Shown piece by piece: positions 1 to 6,333 of a stretch of DNA of 64,000 bases. Source of the DNA: DLKC01 sp002478885 (GTDB taxonomy: Bacteria > Bacteroidota > Bacteroidia > Chitinophagales > Chitinophagaceae). The stretch lies in contig JAXLUI010000003.1 of the NCBI GenBank assembly GCA_046329585.1, forward strand, positions 62,001 through 126,000, read 5' to 3'. The notes beneath the pieces were generated by a model, which worked only from the letters and a program-made list of their open reading frames with translations, was not told where the DNA came from and searched no databases. Position numbers and translations under genes: made by a program. Position 1 is the first letter of the stretch, and each line of letters opens with the position of its first letter.

Positions 1-1
1 T

Positions 2-232
2 GCCGCACCCATTTACAATACTTATTCAGCTTTCCTTATGAAGGGGCAGTTTCAGCCCGCAGCATTTAGTTTGAAACTTGGGCTAAAAGATGTGAACCTT
101 GTGCTGGAGCAGGCGGCTGAAACCAACACAAATATGCCGCTTGGAAAATTATTACAACAACAATTACAGGAATGCATGGCCAATGGCTTGGGTGACTACG
201 ATTGGACGGCCATAGCACTGGCATTGAAGTAA
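2..232 (+). CDS. 3-hydroxyisobutyrate dehydrogenase-family oxidoreductase, C-terminal fragment
   Basis: The reading frame is open from the first full codon at position 2 and ends at TAA 230-232, so only the last 76 residues are present. The visible part is the all-helical C-terminal domain of the beta-hydroxyacid dehydrogenase family (3-hydroxyisobutyrate, tartronate semialdehyde and related NAD(P)-dependent enzymes). The stretch FSLKLGLKDVNLVLEQA, which holds the Lys-Asp of this domain, is typical. The NAD-binding Rossmann half lies outside the window, so the substrate cannot be judged. The internal ATG at 38 is not the start, because the conserved sequence continues upstream of it. Confidence 0.75.
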   Translation, partial: AAPIYNTYSAFLMKGQFQPAAFSLKLGLKDVNLVLEQAAETNTNMPLGKLLQQQLQECMANGLGDYDWTAIALALK

Positions 233-378
233 TACCTTTTTGCCCCCGCCTTCCCTGCACATGACATTAGCTAATTACGCTTAGTGCCTTGCACACTTCG
301 GTGTTGCTTTCACGTCAGCATCCACAATTGTTTAGAGCCTTTGCATAAACAAAACAGTCTTCCTGTTGTTATTCCAGC

Positions 379-1071
379 ATGGCAAATGTTTTAATCATCG
401 GCGCTTCTTCGGGAATAGGGAGGCAGCTTGCATTGCAACTGGCAGCAACAGGAAATAATGTCTACGCAACTTATCGTACCCGCCAGGTTGAGGATAACAA
501 TAATCTTCAGTATTTTCCATACGATGTGTTGGATGAAAGTGCCAGCTTGCATTTTCTGCCAGGAAAATTAGATGGGTTTGTCTATTGCCCCGGCAGCATT
601 AACCTTCGCCCGTTTGCAAGAATAAAACCAGAAGATTTTACAAAAGACTTCGAACTCAATGTTACCGGCGCAGTAAGAACACTACAGCTTGCAATGCCAT
701 CACTAAAAGCAGCAGACAATGCCTCGGTTGTTCTATTCTCTACAGTTGCAGTCCAGGCCGGATTAAATTTTCATTCGCAGGTGGCTGCCTCAAAAGGCGC
801 AGTGGAAGGTTTTACAAGGGCGCTTGCCGCCGAACTCGCACCCAAAATAAGAGTTAACTGCATTGCACCATCGCTTACCGATACAACACTTGCTACGGCG
901 TTATTGAACAGCCCCGAAAAAAGGGAAACAAGTGCACAACGACATCCGTTGAAAAGAGTTGGCCGTGCAACAGACATTGCGAACATGGCGGCATTCCTGC
1001 TTTCTTCAGACACGGGTTGGGTTACTGGCCAGGTAGTGCATATAGATGGCGGCATGTCAGCTATCCGGTAA
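379..1071 (+). CDS. SDR-family protein lacking the catalytic tyrosine
   Basis: A 230-residue short-chain dehydrogenase/reductase fold. The N-terminal cofactor motif GASSGIG is at residues 8-14, the NVTG structural Asn motif is near 94, and the C-terminus has the usual RVNCIAP and GQVVHIDGGM motifs. The YxxxK active site is changed: Lys139 is present, but the position of the catalytic Tyr is Val135 (VAASK). Ser121 may correspond to the catalytic Ser. The protein should therefore bind NAD(P) but may not do classical hydride transfer, or it belongs to a divergent subgroup. It stands alone, with 146 bp upstream and no clear promoter. Substrate unknown. Confidence 0.85.
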   Translation: MANVLIIGASSGIGRQLALQLAATGNNVYATYRTRQVEDNNNLQYFPYDVLDESASLHFLPGKLDGFVYCPGSINLRPFARIKPEDFTKDFELNVTGAVRTLQLAMPSLKAADNASVVLFSTVAVQAGLNFHSQVAASKGAVEGFTRALAAELAPKIRVNCIAPSLTDTTLATALLNSPEKRETSAQRHPLKRVGRATDIANMAAFLLSSDTGWVTGQVVHIDGGMSAIR

Positions 1072-1198
1072 GTTTTATTCCTGTATACCACCTGCTTTTG
1101 TTAAACCTTTTTGAATACATTGTTACCAGGTAGTTATAAATGTATACTCCGTGTTACTTTTTCTTTTATCGTGGCTCGTATAAGTAAAAGAAAAACTT

Positions 1199-1591
1199 AT
1201 GAAAAAGCTAATGATAATAATGCTCTTCGCCGGGCTAACCGGCATAGCATCTGCTCAAAAAATTGCTCTTGGCGCACGACCTTATGGCAGCGGGGTTTAT
1301 GCAAGGCCTCGTACTACTGTTGTGCTGGGCGGCTACCATCCATATTACCGGCCTTATTGGTACGACCCTTTCTACAGGCCTTACCGGGCTTATCGATACG
1401 ATTATTACCGGCCGACGAAACTCGATCTTCAAATAGAAGATATCAAGAATGATTATGACGATAAGATATGGAGCGTTCGTCACAATGAGGAACTCTCAGG
1501 TAAAGAGAGAAGAAAGCAGGTCCGTGAATTAAAGCATGAATGTGATGATGCCGTTACAAAGGCTAAGAAGAACTATTACATAAAACAATAA
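1199..1591 (+). CDS. Small secreted Tyr/Pro/Arg-rich protein, function unknown
   Basis: A 130-residue protein with a clear Sec signal peptide ending near ASAQ (residues 17-20). The middle, about residues 25-70, is rich in Tyr, Pro and Arg (repeated RPY-type motifs) and is probably extended. The C-terminal 60 residues are charged and predicted helical (DLQIEDIKNDYDD onwards), so a coiled coil is likely. I do not recognise the family. The start ATG follows an A-rich leader, and a strong terminator lies just downstream, so it is probably transcribed alone and located in the periplasm or on the cell surface. Confidence 0.7.
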   Translation: MKKLMIIMLFAGLTGIASAQKIALGARPYGSGVYARPRTTVVLGGYHPYYRPYWYDPFYRPYRAYRYDYYRPTKLDLQIEDIKNDYDDKIWSVRHNEELSGKERRKQVRELKHECDDAVTKAKKNYYIKQ

Positions 1592-1604
1592 TGGTTCGGT
1601 GTTT

Positions 1605-1642
1605 TAAAAAGGGTAGCTCTTTAATGGGTTGCCCCTTTTTTT
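1605..1642 (+). terminator. Intrinsic terminator after the small secreted protein
   Basis: An AAAAAGGG arm is followed by a short loop region, a complementary CCCC arm and a run of seven Ts, starting 14 bp after the stop codon at 1591. Confidence 0.6.
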
Positions 1643-1789
1643 AAAGCACTCTCCTTCACCGCAAACCAGGCAAACAATACGGCTGACCGCTCACTAATTA
1701 CACACTTATATTTTTTGTAGGCTACCAACGCGTTCAAACTAAACGTTAATTTCTGCCGCTCATAAAAAATGTTAACTTCGGCCAATAAA

Positions 1790-1814
1790 TTAGTTGCATA
1801 ACTAACTATTTTTG
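1790..1814 (+). promoter_or_regulatory. Palindromic operator overlapping a -7 box for the FadN-like gene
   Basis: The perfect inverted repeat TTAGTT-GCAT-AACTAA (1790-1805) runs directly into TATTTTTG (1807-1814), a match to the Bacteroidota -7 consensus TAnnTTTG. The geometry suits a dimeric repressor that blocks RNA polymerase. The size and sequence resemble MarR- or TetR-type operators of fatty-acid degradation genes, but no regulator gene is in the window, so the regulator is an inference. I see no good -33 TTTG. The predicted leader to the ATG at 1911 is about 90 nt and carries a dispersed repeat. Confidence 0.5.
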
Positions 1815-1835
1815 CCGGGCCTGGTTCAGAACCCC

Positions 1836-1891
1836 CAGGTGTGCGACGCAACGAAAGATGCCACAACTGCTGCAGCCGGGTTCCCAAAAAA
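1836..1891 (+). repeat. Dispersed intergenic repeat, short form, forward copy
   Basis: Core GTGCGACGCAAC at 1841-1852, then GATG at 1857, CAGCCGGGTTC at 1873 and an A-run. It lies in the predicted 5' leader of the FadN-like gene, between the operator/-7 box and the start codon. Confidence 0.75.
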
Positions 1892-1910
1892 TGTTCTAAA
1901 ATATTGAGCG

Positions 1911-4289
1911 ATGAAACGTACAATCAAAAAAGTAGCTGTTCTTGGTAGCGGGGTCATGGGTTCGAGGATTGCCTGCCATTTTGCAGGGATCGGCGTGCAG
2001 GTTTTATTACTGGACATAATTCCCAAAGATGTTGCGGCGGATGCAAAGCCCGCAGCAAAAAACAAGATCGTAAATGACGCATTGGCTGCCGCGGCAAAAA
2101 GTAATCCCTCTCCTCTTTATAGCAAAGACGTTATAAAACGTATAAGCACCGGCAATTTTGACGACAACATGAAAGATATTGCGGGATGTGATTGGATCAT
2201 TGAGGTCGTTGTTGAAAGGCTCGATATCAAGCAACAGGTTTACGAAAAAGTAGAACAATTCCGCAAACCCGGAACACTGATTACATCGAACACATCGGGC
2301 ATTCCAATCAATATGCTCAGCAAAGGCAGGAGCGAAGATTTTAGAAAGCATTTTTGTGGCACACACTTTTTTAACCCGCCACGCTACCTGCGTTTACTCG
2401 AAATAATTCCTACCAAAGACACTGACCCATCGGTGTTGGATTTCCTGATGCAATATGGCGATCTATACCTTGGTAAAACTACTGTACTCTGCAAAGACAC
2501 CCCTGCCTTTATTGCCAACAGAATTGGTGTATTTGGCATCATGGCCATATTCAACAGCATGGAAAAATTGAATTTGTCCATTGATGAAATAGACGCGCTT
2601 ACAGGCCCGGTTATCGGCAGGCCAAAATCGGCTACATTCAGAACCGCAGATGTGGTAGGCATCGACACTTTAGTGAAAGTGGCCAAAGGTGTTGGTGATA
2701 ATTGCCCCAATGATGAAGCAAAAGATATTTTCAAAATACCCGAATGGCTAAACACGATCGTTGCCAACAACTGGCTCGGCGACAAAACCGGTCAGGGCTT
2801 TTTTAAAAAAATAAAAAGTGGCGCCGGCGAGAAAGAGATACAGGTGCTTGATTTAAAAACACTCGAATACAAGCCACGTGTTAAGCCAAAGTTTGCAACC
2901 GTTGAAGCGGCAAAGCCTATTGATGATCTTAAGTCAAGATTGAAAGCATTGGTTACAGGTCAGGATAAGGCAGGCGAGTTTTACAGGCATTTTCATTATG
3001 CTTTGTTTTCGTATATCTCTAACCGCATTCCGGAAATCAGCGATGAGATTTATCGCGTAGACGATGCGATGATGGCCGGCTTTGGTTGGGAGATCGGTGC
3101 TTTCGAAAGTTGGGACACACTCAACCTGGTAAAGACAACCGCAGCTATGAAAGCTGCTGGCTACACTGTTGCGCCCTGGGTCGACGAAATGATTGCCGCG
3201 GGTAATACGAGCTTCTACAAAATTGAAGATGGCAAGCGTCTTTATTATGATGTGGCCGGCAAAGCATACAAAGCCTTACCAGGCGGCGAGTCCTTCATTG
3301 TACTGAATAATTACAAAGACAAGATTGTTTGGAAGAACAGCAATGCCGCTTTATACGATATCGGTGATGATGTGGTTGCCCTGCAGTGGAACACAAAGAT
3401 GAACAGTATCGGCAGCGAAGTATTGGAAGCGGTGAATAAAAGTATCGGCATTGCAGAAGAAAAATTCAAAGGCCTTGTTATAGCCAATGACGGCGCTAAC
3501 TTTAGTGCAGGCGCTAACGTGGGCATGATCTTTATGTATGCGATTGAACAGGAATACGATGAGCTTGATTTCGCCATTCGCTTGTTCCAGAACAGCATGA
3601 TGCGGATTCGCTATTCTTCCGTTCCGGTTGTGATTGCGCCACATGGATTAACACTCGGTGGTGGCTGTGAAATGAACCTGCATGCCGATAAGATTTGTGC
3701 TGCTGTAGAATCATATATTGGGCTTGTTGAGTTGGGCGTTGGCTTAATTCCCGGCGGCGGCGGCACCAAAGAATTCGTGCTGCGTGCCTCAGATGAAATG
3801 CATGAAGATGAACCGGAAACCATCACGCTGAAAAATCGCTTCTTAACGATTGCAACAGCAAAAGTTGCCACATCGGCCCATGAATCCTTCGACCTTGGCA
3901 TCATGCGCAAAGGCCACGATGAAGTTGTAGTAAACCAGGGCCGCAGGGTTGCCGAAGCAAAACGTAGCGTCATTGAATTATCCGACAGCGGTTATACAAC
4001 ACCAATACAGAGAAAGGATATTAAAGTGCTCGGCCGCTCTGCGCTCGGCGCACTGTATGCCGGCATTAACGGTATGTGGCGCGGCAACTACGCTACCGAC
4101 CACGATGCATTGGTTGCACGCAAACTCGCATACGTAATGTGCGGCGGCGACCTGAGCGAACCAACACTGGTAACCGAACAATACTTGCTCGACCTGGAAC
4201 GTGAAGCTTTTCTGAGCTTATGCGGCGAACGAAAATCTTTGGAAAGAATTCAAAGTGTGCTAAAAAGTGGCCGGCCGGTAAGGAACTAA
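1911..4289 (+). CDS. Bifunctional 3-hydroxyacyl-CoA dehydrogenase / enoyl-CoA hydratase (FadN-like)
   Basis: A 792-residue beta-oxidation enzyme with the dehydrogenase first and the hydratase/isomerase domain last, the order found in Bacillus FadN rather than E. coli FadB. The N-terminus has the NAD-binding GSGVMG motif (about residues 12-17), the middle has the 3HCDH helical domain, and the crotonase half shows SAGANV, LGGGCEM and GLIPGGGGTKEF oxyanion-hole and active-site motifs near residues 525-625. It would catalyse two successive steps of fatty acyl-CoA oxidation in the cytoplasm. The usual partners (thiolase, acyl-CoA dehydrogenase) are not next to it; a terminator follows at once. The palindromic operator upstream suggests control by acyl-CoA or fatty acid, by inference. 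Confidence 0.92.
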   Translation: MKRTIKKVAVLGSGVMGSRIACHFAGIGVQVLLLDIIPKDVAADAKPAAKNKIVNDALAAAAKSNPSPLYSKDVIKRISTGNFDDNMKDIAGCDWIIEVVVERLDIKQQVYEKVEQFRKPGTLITSNTSGIPINMLSKGRSEDFRKHFCGTHFFNPPRYLRLLEIIPTKDTDPSVLDFLMQYGDLYLGKTTVLCKDTPAFIANRIGVFGIMAIFNSMEKLNLSIDEIDALTGPVIGRPKSATFRTADVVGIDTLVKVAKGVGDNCPNDEAKDIFKIPEWLNTIVANNWLGDKTGQGFFKKIKSGAGEKEIQVLDLKTLEYKPRVKPKFATVEAAKPIDDLKSRLKALVTGQDKAGEFYRHFHYALFSYISNRIPEISDEIYRVDDAMMAGFGWEIGAFESWDTLNLVKTTAAMKAAGYTVAPWVDEMIAAGNTSFYKIEDGKRLYYDVAGKAYKALPGGESFIVLNNYKDKIVWKNSNAALYDIGDDVVALQWNTKMNSIGSEVLEAVNKSIGIAEEKFKGLVIANDGANFSAGANVGMIFMYAIEQEYDELDFAIRLFQNSMMRIRYSSVPVVIAPHGLTLGGGCEMNLHADKICAAVESYIGLVELGVGLIPGGGGTKEFVLRASDEMHEDEPETITLKNRFLTIATAKVATSAHESFDLGIMRKGHDEVVVNQGRRVAEAKRSVIELSDSGYTTPIQRKDIKVLGRSALGALYAGINGMWRGNYATDHDALVARKLAYVMCGGDLSEPTLVTEQYLLDLEREAFLSLCGERKSLERIQSVLKSGRPVRN

Positions 4290-4309
4290 GGCCTTGTTCA
4301 AGATTACAG

Positions 4310-4337
4310 GGCGCTGAAAATTCAGCGCCTTTTTTAT
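4310..4337 (+). terminator. Strong intrinsic terminator after the FadN-like gene
   Basis: GGCGCTGAA pairs with TTCAGCGCC around a two-base A loop and is followed by a T-rich tract, 20 bp after the stop codon. Confidence 0.85.
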
Positions 4338-4370
4338 TTAGTGGTCGGTTCATGCTTTTGAATGGAACTC

Positions 4371-4415
4371 TGCTTGCGCGACAATGCCGGCTCATCCGGC
4401 ATCGTCTGCTCCAGC
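4371..4415 (-). repeat. Dispersed intergenic repeat, long (hairpin) form
   Basis: TTGCG, then a hairpin TGCCGG (4385-4390)-CTCAT-CCGGCA (4396-4401), then TCG and CCAGCG. It is the long form of the family with a degenerate right half. Strand is assigned so that the short-form core GTGCGACGCAAC reads forward. Confidence 0.6.
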
Positions 4416-4541
4416 GTTTATAACTATGCGCATCAAAAAAGCCTGCTGCTACAAGGCCGGCAATTCCATTGGCCTGTATAAATGCAGCCGCGCTGGTTTG
4501 AATTATTAGCACTAACTTTCAATGGTAAAATTTGCCCACAA

Positions 4542-5567
4542 ATGAGAAGCTTTACGCTATTGCTATTGCTGATATTAATCTCTGTCACTGCTTGCTTTGC
4601 GCAGGAAAAAAAATCGAAAGACAGCATAAAAATATTCAAAGACGATGAAGCCCTCAATGTAAAGATCGTCACCGATATCAAAAAGCTTTTAGCCAGCAAA
4701 AGAAAACCCGCTTACCAGGAAGCACAGTGGGTAGGCAAGCTGCCCGACAGCACCGAGATTAATGAAACGATACGCTTGCGGGCAAGGGGCGTTTTCAGGC
4801 GAGAAACCTGCTATATACCCAATGTGAAGTTGAATTTTCACAACCCTACTTCCGAAAAATTATATTCACTCAACGAATTAAAACTGGTTTCCCCGTGCGA
4901 AAACGGCGACGCTGCTGACCAACTCCTGCTAAAGGAATATTTGATCTATAAAATGTATAACCTGCTCACCAAAAAAAGTTTTAAGGTGCGCTTGCTTAAC
5001 CTCACATTCGAAGACAGTAAAGGAAATAAAAAGCCAATCGTTCAGCATGGCTTTCTCTTGGAGAACGTAGAGAGAATGGCCGACCGCAATAAATGCAACG
5101 AATATACAAAACCAACAAGGCAGGAGAATACAGACCGCGGGCAAATGACACTGGTTACACTGTTTCAATATATGATTGGCAATACAGATTGGGAATGCAA
5201 TAATTTTCACAACATAAAACTGATAACGCCAAAAGATGAGCCCACCCAAAAGCCATACGCTGTGCCTTATGATTTCGATTTTGCAGGTTTGGTAAATGCA
5301 CCCTATGCTTCACCAAACCCCTTGGCAGGTACAACGCAGGTTACAGAAAGATGGTACATGGGGTATGCAAGAACACTCGAAGAGTTGCAAACAACGATAA
5401 CAATATTTACAGATCAGAAACAAAAAATACTCGACCTCGTTAACAATTGCGACCTTCTTACAAAACTGAATAAGAAGGATATGATTTCGTACCTCAACGA
5501 TTTTTTCGACCGCATAGAAGACGAGGGTTTTGTAAGAAGAACCTTTATCAATTACGCCCGCTACTGA
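4542..5567 (+). CDS. Secreted protein with atypical-kinase-like motifs, function unknown
   Basis: I chose the ATG at 4542 because it begins a normal signal peptide (MRSFTLLLLLILI, cleavage near FAQ); the frame stays open 20 codons further upstream. The mature protein of about 320 residues has the motifs NTDWECNNFHNIKL and VPYDFDFAGLV in its second half. An Asn-Thr-Asp-Trp loop followed by a Asp-Phe-Asp motif recalls the catalytic and metal loops of HipA/CotH/PI-kinase-like folds; this comparison is made by eye only. No operon partner: a terminator and a repeat lie before it, and the next gene is convergent. Periplasmic or outer-membrane location is expected. Confidence 0.65.
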   Translation: MRSFTLLLLLILISVTACFAQEKKSKDSIKIFKDDEALNVKIVTDIKKLLASKRKPAYQEAQWVGKLPDSTEINETIRLRARGVFRRETCYIPNVKLNFHNPTSEKLYSLNELKLVSPCENGDAADQLLLKEYLIYKMYNLLTKKSFKVRLLNLTFEDSKGNKKPIVQHGFLLENVERMADRNKCNEYTKPTRQENTDRGQMTLVTLFQYMIGNTDWECNNFHNIKLITPKDEPTQKPYAVPYDFDFAGLVNAPYASPNPLAGTTQVTERWYMGYARTLEELQTTITIFTDQKQKILDLVNNCDLLTKLNKKDMISYLNDFFDRIEDEGFVRRTFINYARY

Positions 5568-5645
5568 TAAAAGAGCTGCTCCATAGCGTTATGCAGCTGA
5601 ACGGAGCGTCGCAAGTAGAGTCTATTCAAAGCTGTTAAAGCCCAT

Positions 5646-5667
5646 AAAAAAAGCCCTTGCGGGCTGA
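5646..5667 (-). terminator. Intrinsic terminator for the DsbA-like gene
   Basis: On the minus strand GCCC-GCAA-GGGC is followed by seven Ts, directly after the stop codon at 5672. Confidence 0.7.
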
Positions 5668-5671
5668 TTAC

Positions 5672-6241
5672 TTAAGCATGATGTTTTGCTTGTTTGGAGG
5701 GTTTCGACTTTTTCAAAGCAGTTTCGATTTGCTTGCTCATATCAGCAAAACTTAACTTGCCTGTGTATGGCTCGCCATTGATAAAAAATGCCGGCACCTG
5801 TTTAACCCCGCGTGTAATCGCTTCCTGCATATCGTCCTGCACCTGCCAGCCAAATGTACCATCAACCAGCAGTTCAAGAAACTTTTTATTGTTGATGCCC
5901 GCTTCTTTCGAGTGCAATTTTAAACTAACTGTTCCAAGGTTGCGGCGGTTGCTGAAAAGCACATTATGCATTTCCCAGAATTTACCTTCCTGTGCAGCGG
6001 CTACAGACGCTTCAGCAGCTTTAAGGCTGCGCTGGTGAATTTTTGTTTGTGGAAAATGACGGAAATTAAATTTGATCTTTCCTTCAAACTCTTCAAGTAA
6101 CTGCTTAACCACTTCATTCGCCTTAGCACAATCATCGTTTTCGTATTCGCCAAATTCCATCAGGGTTACCGGTGCGTCTTCTTTGCCTACATATATATCC
6201 TTTGGTTCAATTATCTCCAGGATCTCTTTCTTGAATGCCAT
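5672..6241 (-). CDS. DsbA-like thioredoxin-fold protein with a single active-site cysteine
   Basis: A 189-residue thioredoxin-fold protein without signal peptide, so probably cytoplasmic. The active-site region after the first strand reads GEYENDDC: only one cysteine (Cys38) remains of the normal CxxC. The cis-proline loop QVPAFFING is intact, as is the helical insertion with RHFPQTKIHQRSLKAAEA. This pattern is known from DsbA/FrnE-related proteins in Bacteroidota. With one cysteine it could act in thiol isomerisation, glutathione-type chemistry or binding, but not as a standard dithiol oxidase. GGAG lies 8 nt before the ATG, one of few good Shine-Dalgarno sites here. Confidence 0.85.
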   Translation of the reverse strand: MAFKKEILEIIEPKDIYVGKEDAPVTLMEFGEYENDDCAKANEVVKQLLEEFEGKIKFNFRHFPQTKIHQRSLKAAEASVAAAQEGKFWEMHNVLFSNRRNLGTVSLKLHSKEAGINNKKFLELLVDGTFGWQVQDDMQEAITRGVKQVPAFFINGEPYTGKLSFADMSKQIETALKKSKPSKQAKHHA

Positions 6242-6296
6242 ATCTGCTCCTTTTATTTTGTTGATTAAATTGCTTAATGCACTTTTCTAAAATATT

Positions 6297-6323
6297 ACTG
6301 CCACCGAAATAACCGGTGGCAGT
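6297..6323 (-). terminator. Intrinsic terminator after clpB
   Basis: ACTGCCACCG pairs with CGGTGGCAGT across a short loop. On the minus strand it lies 11 bp after the clpB stop and is followed by a T-rich stretch. Confidence 0.65.
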
Positions 6324-6333
6324 ATTTATATGC

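Noticed and set aside
1621..1923. Minus-strand 100-codon open frame upstream of the FadN-like gene
   Set aside because: It crosses a terminator, an operator with -7 box and a dispersed repeat, and has no family motif.
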